A stretch of DNA of 64,000 nt from Terrilactibacillus tamarindi (GTDB lineage Bacteria; Bacillota; Bacilli; Bacillales; Sporolactobacillaceae): NCBI RefSeq assembly GCF_009718825.1, contig NZ_WNHB01000002.1, positions 62,001-126,000 on the forward strand, read 5' to 3'. The notes beneath the pieces were generated by a model that worked only from the letters and a program-made list of their open reading frames with translations, had not been told where the DNA came from and did no database searches. Positions 27,118 through 36,222 of this stretch are shown here, one piece after another (within the stretch, counting starts at the first letter, position 1; every line of letters begins with the position of its first letter). The position numbers were made by a program, and so were the translations under genes.

Positions 27118-27570
27118 TTATCCAAGATACGCTTGAAGCATCCAAACATGTTTCTCTAAACTACCTTTAAGACCAATAAATAAATCTTGAGTAACATCAT
27201 CCCCAGCTTCTGCAGCCGAGTTAATAGATTCTCCAAGTTCTCTACTTAGTAAAGTATAATCATTGATCAATTCTTTAACGAATTCATCCGCCTCTCGATT
27301 AACATCTGTCGATTCTTGCAAGCTAGCGTGTTCAAGATATTCTTTTAATGTAGAGTATGGAGAACCTCCGATCGTTAACAGACGTTCCGCTAAGTCATCA
27401 AATGCTGCTGTTGTTTCATCATACAATTCTTCAAATTTTGCATGTAACGTAAAGAATTGAGGACCTTTCACATACCAATGAAATTGATGCAATTTGATAT
27501 AAAGCACGCCGAAATTGGCCACTTGTTTGTTCAATAATTCTTTAACATCTACCGTTTGTGTTGTTGCCAT
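27118..27570 (-). CDS. dps: Dps-family DNA-protecting ferritin-like protein
   Basis: Iron-storing mini-ferritin of 150 residues that protects DNA from peroxide. The ATG at 27570 has AAGGGG upstream; the longer frame crosses that site. The ferroxidase region is LHQFHWYVKGPQFFTLHAKFEEL... with the Dps signature HxFHWxxxGxxFxxxHxxFEExY, and DDLAERLLTIGGSP follows. A perfect PerR box and a promoter lie upstream, matching the MrgA class of B. subtilis. Confidence 0.95.
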   Translation of the reverse strand: MATTQTVDVKELLNKQVANFGVLYIKLHQFHWYVKGPQFFTLHAKFEELYDETTAAFDDLAERLLTIGGSPYSTLKEYLEHASLQESTDVNREADEFVKELINDYTLLSRELGESINSAAEAGDDVTQDLFIGLKGSLEKHVWMLQAYLG

Positions 27571-27617
27571 AATGATCGCCCCTTTTTTAAAAAAAATATA
27601 TGTTATCTCCACTTATT

Positions 27618-27668
27618 ATTATACGGGAATCCCACATTAAATCAAGTATTATTTTATAATAATTATAA
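27618..27668 (-). promoter_or_regulatory. dps promoter with perfect PerR box
   Basis: TTATAATAATTATAA (27654-27668) matches the PerR consensus (TTATAATNATTATAA) at every position. Next on the minus strand come TTGATT (27640-27645), a 16-bp spacer and TATAAT (27618-27623). This predicts peroxide-inducible dps expression. Confidence 0.85.
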
Positions 27669-27838
27669 TTTATTTTTTAAAATTAAAAAGTAAACCGTGA
27701 CATATATCACTAATTTTTTAGGTTTTTGTTTTTATACTGGTTAATTATTATCAATTAAAATTTATAAATGATAATAAATATTGGCTTTGATAATAAATTA
27801 TGTTGATAAACACTATTTTTGACATAGCCAAAATAAAA

Positions 27839-27882
27839 AACTGTGCATCAAAGACTAGATTAATAATCTTTGACACACAGTT
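27839..27882 (-). terminator. Terminator of the aldehyde dehydrogenase gene
   Basis: AACTGTG and TCAAAGA pair with TCTTTGA and CACAGTT, with a minus-strand T run after it. Confidence 0.8.
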
Positions 27883-27914
27883 TGGTTATTTCGATATTAA
27901 GTTTTTTATTGAGG

Positions 27915-29411
27915 TTAATACAATCCTTCTTTTTCTTCTTTTAAACTAATGTAAATACTTTTCGTTTGTGTATAGGCGTCTAGCACGCTTTTATATGTTT
28001 CACGTCCTATACCAGATTTTTTATATCCACCAAAAGGAACACCAGCTGGCAGTTGATTATACGTATTTACCCACATACGTCCCGTTTCAACCGCACGTGC
28101 GACGCGAAGGGCTGTATTGATGTCGCGTGACCAAACCGCCCCACCTAATCCGTACTCTGAATCATTGGCTAACTTGATGACTTCTTCTTCTGTTTTGAAT
28201 TTAATAACCGTAGCCACTGGACCAAAGATTTCTTCTTGAGCAATACGCATGTCATTTGTCGCATCTGCTAGAATGGTAGGTTCCATAAATACGCCGTCTG
28301 CCAAATCTTTTGTTTTCAATTGGCAGCCACCTGTAACGAGTGTTGCTCCTTCTTCTTGACCAATGGTGACGTATTCCAAGATTTTCTCAAGTTGTCGTTT
28401 GTTCACTTGAGCACCCATTTGTACGCCATCTTCCCAAGGAAGGCCCACTTTAACTTTTTGGAAGGCTTGTTTTAATTCGCTTACAAATTTATCATAAATA
28501 CCTTCTTGAACGAAAATTCGTGATCCTGCACAGCAAACTTGACCTTGGTTAAACAAAATACCTAATTGAGCTCCTTCGATCGCTCTCTCCCATGGAGCGT
28601 CATCGAAGAAGATGTTTGCTGATTTTCCACCAAGTTCCAAGGTTGAAGGGATAATGCGTTTAGCCGCTTCAATACCTACTTCACGGCCAATGGCTGTTGA
28701 TCCTGTAAAAGCAAGTTTACTAAATCCTTCATGTTTCAACATGTAATCACCAGAATCAGAACCTCGACCAGTGATAACGTTTACAACTCCAGCTGGTAAA
28801 ACTTGATCTAAAAGTTTCGCTAATTCTAAAATACTGAGTGATGTAGCTGAAGATGGATGTATAACAACCGTATTACCAGCAGCGATAGCAGGAGCTATTT
28901 TCCAAGCTGCCATAAGTAAAGGAAAGTTCCAAGGAACGATTTGTCCAACGACTCCAAGAGGTTCTTTTAATGTAAGGGTCAACGTATCATCATCAAGATC
29001 TTTTGCAGTGCCTTCTTCAGATCGAATAACACCTGCAAAATAGCGGAAATGGTCACTGCTAGCAGGAACATCTACATTCATTGTTTCTCGAAGCGATTTC
29101 CCGTTGTCTAATGTTTCTACCAATGCCAAGTGTTCTGCATTTTCATCGATCAAGTCTGCAATTTTAAGAAGGAGACGGCTTTTTTCTTGAACACTGACTT
29201 TTTTCCAAGATTGGAATGCTTTTGTCGCTGCTTCCACAGCCGCGTCAACATCAGCATGACTTGCGTCGACGAATTCGGAAAGTTTTTCACCTGTACTAGG
29301 ATTGTAGCTAGCTAATTTTTTACCTTCTGAACCTTCAACCCATTTACCGTTGATATAAAGTTTGTACTCTGTATCCACGGCATTTTCAATCGTATCGACA
29401 AGTTTGCTCAT
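27915..29411 (-). CDS. NAD(P)-dependent aldehyde dehydrogenase
   Basis: A 498-residue class ALDH that oxidises an aldehyde to the acid. The catalytic cysteine is Cys293 in QGQVCCAGSR, the general base glutamate is in TLELGGKSA, and the cofactor-binding part reads GQIVPWNFPLLMAAWKIAPA and FTGSTAIGREVG. It is similar to B. subtilis DhaS or AldX. It stands alone, with a cre-like site upstream (29494-29507), so catabolite repression is likely. The substrate cannot be read from sequence. Confidence 0.92.
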   Translation of the reverse strand: MSKLVDTIENAVDTEYKLYINGKWVEGSEGKKLASYNPSTGEKLSEFVDASHADVDAAVEAATKAFQSWKKVSVQEKSRLLLKIADLIDENAEHLALVETLDNGKSLRETMNVDVPASSDHFRYFAGVIRSEEGTAKDLDDDTLTLTLKEPLGVVGQIVPWNFPLLMAAWKIAPAIAAGNTVVIHPSSATSLSILELAKLLDQVLPAGVVNVITGRGSDSGDYMLKHEGFSKLAFTGSTAIGREVGIEAAKRIIPSTLELGGKSANIFFDDAPWERAIEGAQLGILFNQGQVCCAGSRIFVQEGIYDKFVSELKQAFQKVKVGLPWEDGVQMGAQVNKRQLEKILEYVTIGQEEGATLVTGGCQLKTKDLADGVFMEPTILADATNDMRIAQEEIFGPVATVIKFKTEEEVIKLANDSEYGLGGAVWSRDINTALRVARAVETGRMWVNTYNQLPAGVPFGGYKKSGIGRETYKSVLDAYTQTKSIYISLKEEKEGLY

Positions 29412-29493
29412 TGTAAAACCTACCCTTCGGATTATAATTATTTGGAAAAATTGACTACATATATATTGTAGTACTTAAAATTAAAAACAGAAA

Positions 29494-29507
29494 TGAAAAC
29501 GCTTTAT
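29494..29507. promoter_or_regulatory. cre-like site (CcpA) upstream of the aldehyde dehydrogenase gene
   Basis: TGAAAACGCTTTAT matches the cre consensus TGWAARCGYTWNCW at 13 of 14 positions and lies about 85 bp before the start codon. Confidence 0.6.
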
Positions 29508-29642
29508 TTTTTTATAAAATTTTTTTGGAAATGCTTAGCCAGTCGTTTTAGTCAACTTGATCATGACATTCATCACTTCCTTTCAAAACACTCTATACCC
29601 ATGGTAGTCAGAACTAAAACAACTATATCTATAAAGTGGTAG

Positions 29643-29761
29643 AAAATCAGTGGGGATTTTCTCATCACCTACTGATTGAAAGCCTGAACTAATCGTGTGC
29701 GGGCTTTGTCCCCCACCTTATACCCTGAGGCGGGGTCAATACTCGCTGTTAATGAGGGTTA
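29643..29761 (+). repeat. Dispersed structured repeat, copy 5 (diverged)
   Basis: A degenerate copy: AATCAGTGGGG with ACTGATTG for hairpin A, then CCTGAACTAATCG, TCCCCCACC, GAGGCGGGG and CTGTTAATGAGGG. The outer pair C-G of hairpin A has become A-T. It ends where the 21-bp tandem array begins. Confidence 0.6.
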
Positions 29762-29945
29762 TTGAGCTGATTCCTTTGCTTATTGAGCCGCTTCCTTTGG
29801 TTATTGAGGCACTTCCTTTGCTTATTGCCGCTTCCTTTGCTTATTGAGGCACTTCCCTTGGTAATTGAGCCGCTTCCCTTGGTAATTGAGCCGCTTACTC
29901 TGGTTATTGAGCCCCTTTCTTCGGTAATTGAGGCGCTCCCTTTGG
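29759..29945. repeat. 21-bp tandem repeat array A (about 9 units)
   Basis: Units are variants of TTATTGAGCCGCTTCCTTTG with one further base; the fourth has lost 3 bp. No stop interrupts some frames, so short open frames arise, but none has a ribosome site. It lies directly after the PTS gene terminator and next to repeat copy 5. Confidence 0.9.
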
Positions 29946-29957
29946 AAGTAGTAAAAA

Positions 29958-29988
29958 GACGTCCATGGTTTGTTAAACCATGAACGCC
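29958..29988 (-). terminator. Terminator of the PTS gene
   Basis: GGCGTTCATGGTTT, short loop, AAACCATGGACGTC, then a minus-strand TTTTTAC run. Confidence 0.8.
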
Positions 29989-30007
29989 TTTATTTAGTAC
30001 ACTTTAT

Positions 30008-31996
30008 TTATTTCTTATAAACTTTCAAGATTTCTTCCCCAGAATTTTTTCCATCTAATTCTGGTACGATTGCTTCATACTCGTTTGTATTGGTGACAAT
30101 GACCATCGTTGTTGTGTCATACCCAGCATTCTTAATTTCATCTCGATCAAATGTTGCGAGCAGATCACCTTTACGAACCTTTTGACCATTTTCAACTTTA
30201 GGTTCAAAGTGTTTTCCATTTAATTCAACCGTATTGATACCGATATGAATCAAAACTTCCACGCCATTTTCTGATTTAATACCATAGGCATGACCAGTAG
30301 GGTAGGCCACGATGATTTCTCCATCAACTGGAGAAACAACTTGATTTGATGAAGGTTCAATACCAAGTCCTTTCCCCATCGCTTCTGAACTAAAGACTGG
30401 ATCATTCACAGATTTTAGCGGAACAGCTCGTCCACTAAGCGGGCTGAAAATGGTATCACTTAATGATAGGCCTGTTGTATCAATTTCTGGTTCAACAATT
30501 GTATCACTCGTCGTTGTCTCTTTCGAATCCATGCTTTTCTCGAGTTTTGCCGTTTTTTGTTCCGTTAGACTCTTTTTACCCGAGGTTACTTTGGCAAATA
30601 ATTTCTCTGTATTACTTTCGTTGAAGCCCAATAGTAAAACAAGAATGAATGATAAGAGAAACGCCACAATTCCCGCAATGGCTGCCCAGACGATACTTGA
30701 GTTCTTACCAATAAATAACGGCATTTCAAAAACATTCATGATCGGTGTGTATTGGAAGCATTTAACACCTGCGGTACCAACAATCCCACCACCGACTGCC
30801 CCACCAATGAGGCCGAAGATAAATCCTTTTTTGTATTTTAAATTAATCCCGTATAAAGCCGGTTCGGTGATACCGAAAAACCCACTTATTGCAGCTGAAG
30901 CAGCTATTTCTTTATTTTTTACTTTTTTCGCCTTAAAGATAGAAGCAGTTACAGCACCAAATTGCCCAGCTACCGCACAAAACATCACAGCTAACAAGGT
31001 ATCATAACCATATGTTTGAATGTTAATCAAAGAGATAGGAAGAATACCCCAGTGTAAACCGAAGATAACAAAGACCTGGAATGCCCCACCTAAAATAGCT
31101 CCAGCAATTAATGGACTTAAACCATATAAGAAGCTATAACCATAAGCAAGACCTGTACCTAATGCCGTACCAAGTGGTCCGATAACGACAAAAGTGAGAA
31201 TTCCAGCCACAATCAATGTTAAAAATGGAACGAAAACCAATTGGGCGACAGCAGGTAGATGATTTTTAAACCATCTTTCAATATAACTTTCAAGCCAAAT
31301 GGCGAGAATCGTCGGAATAACTGCACCACCATAGGTTTTAAAATTTATACCATAGTCACCTAAATGAGCAATATTGGGTATTGTATTGTCTGTTAATGGA
31401 TAAATCATGGCCGCTGCTAATGCTACAGCAATAAATCGATTGGTATTAAATTTATCCGCAGCTGTAATTGCAATGAAGATAGGCAAGAGTGTAAAGACCC
31501 CGCTTGCGAGTGCATTTAAAATGATATAAATGGGCGATGATTCAGGTAATAAGTGCAAACTTGAAATTAAAATTGCAACCCCTTTTAAGACACCTGCCCC
31601 AGCCAAAACCGAAATAAAAGGAGTAAAAATACCAGATAAAACAGAAACAAATTTTTCAAACCAATTTTCTTTCTTCTTCTCTCCATCTGAATGATCGTCA
31701 TCGGATGCAATTCCTGATTTCGTACCACTGTCACCCGCACTAAAGTGGTACTGATTCATAATGGATTCGAACACGGGTACAACTTCGTCTCCAATAACAA
31801 CTTGATATTGACCACCTGCACTTACTGCGGTGAGAACTTTAGGTAGATCTTCTAAAACTTCTTTATTTGCTTTACTCGGATCTTTAAGTCTGAAACGAAG
31901 TCTTGTTGCACAATGAAGGAGAGAATTTACATTTTCTTTACCTCCGACATTAGCAACAATGTCTTGAGCTAACTGAGTATAATCTTTCTTAGCCAT
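30008..31996 (-). CDS. PTS beta-glucoside-type permease, fused IIBCA
   Basis: Sugar uptake and phosphorylation protein, 662 residues, membrane-bound. The IIB domain (1-80) has the phosphorylated cysteine in LLHCATRLRFRL (about Cys28). The IIC domain (about 105-460) has about 10 helices with the GITEPALYGINLKYK signature. The IIA domain (about 500-662) has SPLSGRAVPL and the active histidine in EVLIHIGINTVELNG. No sugar hydrolase or LicT-type antiterminator lies next to it, so the sugar (beta-glucoside, sucrose or trehalose type) is uncertain. A cre-like site is upstream. Confidence 0.9.
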   Translation of the reverse strand: MAKKDYTQLAQDIVANVGGKENVNSLLHCATRLRFRLKDPSKANKEVLEDLPKVLTAVSAGGQYQVVIGDEVVPVFESIMNQYHFSAGDSGTKSGIASDDDHSDGEKKKENWFEKFVSVLSGIFTPFISVLAGAGVLKGVAILISSLHLLPESSPIYIILNALASGVFTLLPIFIAITAADKFNTNRFIAVALAAAMIYPLTDNTIPNIAHLGDYGINFKTYGGAVIPTILAIWLESYIERWFKNHLPAVAQLVFVPFLTLIVAGILTFVVIGPLGTALGTGLAYGYSFLYGLSPLIAGAILGGAFQVFVIFGLHWGILPISLINIQTYGYDTLLAVMFCAVAGQFGAVTASIFKAKKVKNKEIAASAAISGFFGITEPALYGINLKYKKGFIFGLIGGAVGGGIVGTAGVKCFQYTPIMNVFEMPLFIGKNSSIVWAAIAGIVAFLLSFILVLLLGFNESNTEKLFAKVTSGKKSLTEQKTAKLEKSMDSKETTTSDTIVEPEIDTTGLSLSDTIFSPLSGRAVPLKSVNDPVFSSEAMGKGLGIEPSSNQVVSPVDGEIIVAYPTGHAYGIKSENGVEVLIHIGINTVELNGKHFEPKVENGQKVRKGDLLATFDRDEIKNAGYDTTTMVIVTNTNEYEAIVPELDGKNSGEEILKVYKK

Positions 31997-32203
31997 TCTT
32001 AAACCCCCTACTAAATCGTTTACCTACCTTTATATAACTTGTGTCATCACTAATAAATTTATAACGGTACATGGTATTTTAAGATAGTACACTTGCAATG
32101 TAAACGATTAAATTTAATCGAATAGTGCTTACCTTATCATCAGATTTATCTTAAATATCAGCCCATTATTAAGTAAACTATCTTATTCTCAATTATTATA
32201 GTG

Positions 32204-32217
32204 AGAAAGCGTTATCA
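32204..32217. promoter_or_regulatory. cre-like site (CcpA) upstream of the PTS gene
   Basis: The minus strand reads TGATAACGCTTTCT, 13 of 14 matches to the cre consensus, about 210 bp before the start codon. The remaining ~200 bp leader shows no ribonucleic antiterminator sequence that I can recognise. Confidence 0.55.
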
Positions 32218-32321
32218 CTAGAGTTATGTTATACCAAAATAGAGTAAAAAGGAATAGTTTTTTATTAATTGACACATTTTTTTCTCATTTCTTCCCTTTA
32301 CTCTCAAAAGTAAACCATTAT

Positions 32322-32353
32322 AAAAAAGAAGGGCCATTATTGGCACCTTCTTT
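32322..32353 (-). terminator. Terminator of the TipA-like regulator gene
   Basis: AAAGAAGG and CC pair with GG and CCTTCTTT around ATTATT, with a minus-strand T run. Confidence 0.75.
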
Positions 32354-32356
32354 ACC

Positions 32357-33118
32357 TTACTTACTCGTATAACTGACAATCGCATCCCTTAAAAACTCGG
32401 CCGCACCTTTTCCTGACTTATCATCATAATATTTCGTAAATCGATCGTCATCAACATACATTTGAGCAAGCCCCGCGTGAGCTTCTTTTGAATAGGACTC
32501 CCACCAATACGTAAGCCATTGTTTATGCATGGCTGCTACTTCTTGTGCTTCATTACTTTCTGGATCACCTGTCTCCATCGCTTTTTCCAACTTCGTCAAT
32601 ATATCCTGACCTAAACTTTCAACTAGTTGGTAGTCTTCTTGACTCATGCCTTTTAATTTTTGATTCGAACGGTTAACCGTATCATCACCGTATTTTTTGC
32701 GAATTTCTTTACCGTACTTCTTTTCATTTTCTTCTATCATTTTATCTTTAAAACCTTCGAACTTTTCTTTATCTGTCATCACTATCCGCCCTTTCTCTGA
32801 ATCCATGGTTTTTTCCACGTTTTCAATGAGTTTGTCAAGTTTAGCTCTTTTCCTTAGAAGCTTTGTATGATGGTCCTTTAACGTTTCATAGCGATCAAAG
32901 TCAGGTGTCGATATCAGCTTTTGTATCGTATCTAAGTTCAAGCCGAGTTCACGGTAGAAGAGAATATGCTGCAGCTTATTAACCTCTTTTTGACTATAAA
33001 TTCGATAACCAGATGAATTGACTCTTGCCGGCTTTAAGAGACCAATTTCATCGTAATATCTAAGCGTTCTCCCGCTTACACCTGCCATTTGAGCTAATTT
33101 CTGTACTGTGTATTCCAT
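32357..33118 (-). CDS. MerR-family regulator with TipAS domain
   Basis: A 253-residue TipA-like activator; TipAS domains bind thiopeptide-like or other amphipathic drugs. The ATG at 33118 has AGGAGGGG upstream, so the longer frame is not used. The MerR helix-turn-helix is about 1-70 (VQKLAQMAGVSGRTLRYYDE and GYRIYSQKEVNKLQ), a coiled coil follows to about 120, and the TipAS domain is about 135-250 (HKQWLTYWWESYSKEAHAGLA and FTKYYDD). It precedes a YhgE-type membrane protein gene by 200 bp on the other side, transcribed in the same direction, so a regulatory link is possible but not shown. Confidence 0.85.
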   Translation of the reverse strand: MEYTVQKLAQMAGVSGRTLRYYDEIGLLKPARVNSSGYRIYSQKEVNKLQHILFYRELGLNLDTIQKLISTPDFDRYETLKDHHTKLLRKRAKLDKLIENVEKTMDSEKGRIVMTDKEKFEGFKDKMIEENEKKYGKEIRKKYGDDTVNRSNQKLKGMSQEDYQLVESLGQDILTKLEKAMETGDPESNEAQEVAAMHKQWLTYWWESYSKEAHAGLAQMYVDDDRFTKYYDDKSGKGAAEFLRDAIVSYTSK

Positions 33119-33318
33119 AGGACCCCTCCTGACAAAACTCATCTTACACCTTGACGTAACGTAAGGCTCAAGGGTTTACCCGAAAAAAATCGGAAAAAGG
33201 ACGTTAAAACTTAAAGAGGTTGTGATCGCCCGCATATCTTAATCTCATATTTTATTGGTTAGGAAATTCCTTTTCTTATATCGATCCAGTCTTTTATAAA
33301 TAATCGGATTCATATTGG

Positions 33319-35319
33319 CTAAGATCTTTCTATAAATCTTCCTCTAAATCCCTTGTAAATTAAGGCTATACTTAAACTCACAATAAAATACACAAGTAAA
33401 ATGAGCACATCTTGAACAACAATATGTGCCACGATACCTCCTACCGATTCCCGAACCATGCTAATCGCATAGGTGAAAGGCAAAAATGGACTTAGTGTTT
33501 GAAAGAAGGACGGTGTCATGCTGACTGGAAAGGTTCCGCTTGATGCTGATATTTGTAGGACAAGGATAATAACCGATAATCCTTTTCCGATATTTCCAAA
33601 TAATGAACATAGCGTATAGGTGATCGTAGTGAATACCAAACTGCTGAGAAGACAAAGTAAAAAGAATAAACCTTTATTAACAATGTAAGTTTTGATTAAA
33701 AAGATATCTCCTAAAGACACAACGGCTGCTTGGGCTAAACCAATACTTAAGAATGACAAAAGTCGTCCTAAATAGATTTGCCTAGGCGTGTACAGGTGCT
33801 TTTGATCTTCCAACCTCGTTGGTAAAGTGGAAATTAATATTGTCGCTCCAACCCAAAGCGCTAACACGGTATAAAAAGGAGACATAGCCGATCCATAATT
33901 AGGAATGGGGAATACCCTCTCCGTTTTCATTTTAATAGGATTCGATAAGAAATCACTTTGTGTTTGGGGATTATGTATGAGCATATTTATGACATCATTC
34001 AAATTCACTTTGTTTGAAAATTGGTTGATTTTATTAGATGCTGTGTGAACGTCTTTTTCAAATGTTGGCAAGTCATTTCTTGCAAAATTGGCCGCCTTTT
34101 TGATCACCTGTTCCACTTGTGGAAGCTTTGTTCGTACTAAATCTGATGCTCGACGTACATCCTGTTCAAATTTTGGTAAATCGTTCCTTACAAAGTAGGC
34201 CGCATGATGTATTTTCTGTTCCATCGTAGGAAGATCCTGCTTAATGAATTGTGAAGTTGATTGTAGCATACTTGCAGCATTTGTAAGTCGTTGGTCTAAG
34301 CCTTGATTGACCGATTGAATTTCATTTTTGATGTCTTGTAGTTCTGAGTATTGGCTTTCTAATTCCTGTTGATTTCCGATTATTTCTTGATTCGATTCTG
34401 TTATTTGTTGTAAACGACGAATTTCTTCATTTAGAGCTTCCGAGATTTCAGACAGGTTACCACTAACTTGATTGACTAAGCCAGCTGCACGATCCATGCT
34501 ATCCACTTTGTTTTGGATCGCCATAATTTGATCTCCAGCTTCATGTATTAAAGGTAATTTATCTTCAACTTTTAAAATTGCATCTCCTGCTCTATCAATA
34601 TCTGATAGTCGACTCTCTAATAAGATGACCTTTTGACCTTTCGCCTTGATTTCAGGTAACTTTTTTTCTAACAAAATGGCTTCTTGTCCCATTTTTTTAA
34701 TTTGAGGAAGGGCATCTTCCAATTGATTTATTTGCTTTTTAGTACGTAAAAACAACGGCATATCTTGCTTTAACTCAAGCCCAACTTTGTTGAATTCCGT
34801 AAACAAGGCTCTTCCCACCATCTTGACAAAAGCTTGTCTAATTTCGGTCGTAATCGTCGTAGCGCCTGAAGTGGCCACTTTAGGTGTAATCGAATTGATT
34901 TTTTCATTCACGGCAAATTTTAGTTCTGGTTTATGTGGATGATTCTTAAGAATACTCGAGATATCTGTTGAGAAATTTTTTGGAATGAGAATGCTTGCAT
35001 AATATGACCCTTCTTTAAGACCTTCTTCCCCCGTTTCACGATCTACAAATTCCCAGCCTAGTTTACGGTTATGTTTTAACTTATTGATGACTTCATCACC
35101 AACGTGGATGGTCTTGCCTTGAATCTTTGCCCCTTGATCTTCATTTATCACAGCTACTTTTATCCCAGATGTATGACTATAAGGATCCCATAAGGCTTTT
35201 ATATTAATCCAGGCATAGGCGGATGGAAGAAAGATCAGTCCAAGGACCAAGACTAATACCGAGGGCGTATGACACATTTTTAACCAATCTGATCGATAAA
35301 TATGTAAAATCTTACTCAT
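33319..35319 (-). CDS. YhgE/Pip-domain membrane protein
   Basis: A 666-residue protein of the YhgE/Pip family (ABC-2 membrane type). A first membrane helix (about 18-38) is followed by LWDPYSHTSGIKVAVINEDQGA, the family's extracellular start. A long extracytosolic coiled-coil region (about 190-450) has repeated blocks such as FVRNDLPKFEQDV, LVRTKLPQVEQVI and FARNDLPTFEKDV. Five or six helices close the protein (about 475-655). AGGAG precedes the ATG. Members include phage-infection protein and the EsaA-like type VII secretion part; here no esx genes are near, so the role is open. Confidence 0.87.
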   Translation of the reverse strand: MSKILHIYRSDWLKMCHTPSVLVLVLGLIFLPSAYAWINIKALWDPYSHTSGIKVAVINEDQGAKIQGKTIHVGDEVINKLKHNRKLGWEFVDRETGEEGLKEGSYYASILIPKNFSTDISSILKNHPHKPELKFAVNEKINSITPKVATSGATTITTEIRQAFVKMVGRALFTEFNKVGLELKQDMPLFLRTKKQINQLEDALPQIKKMGQEAILLEKKLPEIKAKGQKVILLESRLSDIDRAGDAILKVEDKLPLIHEAGDQIMAIQNKVDSMDRAAGLVNQVSGNLSEISEALNEEIRRLQQITESNQEIIGNQQELESQYSELQDIKNEIQSVNQGLDQRLTNAASMLQSTSQFIKQDLPTMEQKIHHAAYFVRNDLPKFEQDVRRASDLVRTKLPQVEQVIKKAANFARNDLPTFEKDVHTASNKINQFSNKVNLNDVINMLIHNPQTQSDFLSNPIKMKTERVFPIPNYGSAMSPFYTVLALWVGATILISTLPTRLEDQKHLYTPRQIYLGRLLSFLSIGLAQAAVVSLGDIFLIKTYIVNKGLFFLLCLLSSLVFTTITYTLCSLFGNIGKGLSVIILVLQISASSGTFPVSMTPSFFQTLSPFLPFTYAISMVRESVGGIVAHIVVQDVLILLVYFIVSLSIALIYKGFRGRFIERS

Positions 35320-35452
35320 TATAGTCTCCTAACGTCTTTTAGACTGCATCAATTTCTTATCGTTAGGGTTTGAAAATCATGGATAAATATACAAGAAGAA
35401 AATTAAAAATAGCTTACCTTTTAATTGATAAACTATTTTTGAATTTCTTCTA

Positions 35453-35557
35453 TTATAAATTTGTTGATTCACCTCCATCTACATGAGGAATCTGGCCTGT
35501 GACAAACCTAGAATCATCCGAAACTAAATATACATATGTAGTGGCAAGTTCGGCTTC
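35453..35557 (-). pseudogene. C-terminal fragment of a short-chain dehydrogenase
   Basis: The minus frame reads EAELATTYVYLVSDDSRF followed by VTGQIPHVDGGESTNL and a stop. This is the typical last ~34 residues of an SDR (YLxSDxSxxVTGQxxxVDGG). A stop precedes it, so the rest of the gene is gone. Confidence 0.75.
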
Positions 35558-35636
35558 CTAGAAAACTCCTATAATTGGAGCCTTTTGTTTATTCTTTTAT
35601 TACTAATGGCTCTTGTCATATCATCCAATAAACAGA

Positions 35637-35779
35637 GAGTGTAAAATATTTTGTGTAAATGAATAAAACAATGAAAAAGGAAGACCTTTTCCTGGTAGTA
35701 TAAAGTCACCACAACTCATCCATAGAAAAGAGGTCTTCCCTATGAACCAGTTTACAACAGAAATCGTCGATACCCCTTA
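35637..35779 (+). mobile_element. IS256-like left-end remnant
   Basis: The segment GTGTAAAATATTTTGTGTAA followed by a leader and the frame MNQFTTEIVDT is the left end and start of an IS256-type transposase gene. After about 12 codons the similarity stops. Confidence 0.6.
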
Positions 35780-35841
35780 TCCTTTTTACGGTGTCAGAGC
35801 TTCGCTTGTTATACGAGATCTTTATCCCAACCAGCCTAAAT

Positions 35842-36045
35842 CATGTTTATTTAAAACAGGAAATGTATTATGGAAAAGCAATCTGTTCATTTGAAGTATT
35901 AAAAAAGAAATTGGAAGAGTATATCAACTATTATAATAACAAGCGTATAATGCAAAAATTGGCAAGCATGAGTCCGGTTCAATACCGTATCCACACCAGC
36001 CAATTAGCTGCTTAATATAAAACTCTAACTTTTGTGGGTCACCAC
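35842..36045 (+). mobile_element. IS3/IS150-like transposase C-terminal remnant and right end
   Basis: The frame reads HVYLKQEMYYGKA, then LEEYINYYNNKRI and MSPVQYRIHTSQLAA before a stop at 36015: the C-terminus of an IS3-family OrfB. CTCTAACTTTTGTGGGTCA after the stop looks like its right end. The catalytic DDE core is absent. It directly abuts the IS256 piece. Confidence 0.75.
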
Positions 36046-36222
36046 ATACTTAGCGTGTTTTTGTTTGTAGATATTCATAGCAAATTTTATTAACTTCATT
36101 TACTTTGAAATGACATATCGTAGTTTACGTCTGTCGAAGTTTATTATTTAGTAGTTCAATGACTATTGAAGTTACTTTTAATAGAATTTAATGCCACAGT
36201 TTAGTGACTCTGAATTTTATGT
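36046..36222. other. A/T-rich spacer after the IS remnants
   Basis: No gene, repeat or clear signal is seen in this stretch. Confidence 0.3.

Noticed and set aside
29783-29983. 66-residue frame over array A
   Set aside because: Same tandem-repeat artefact; it runs into the PTS terminator.
32018-32240. LicT/SacY-type RNA antiterminator target before the PTS gene
   Set aside because: No RAT consensus and no paired terminator found in the leader; only a cre-like site is supported.
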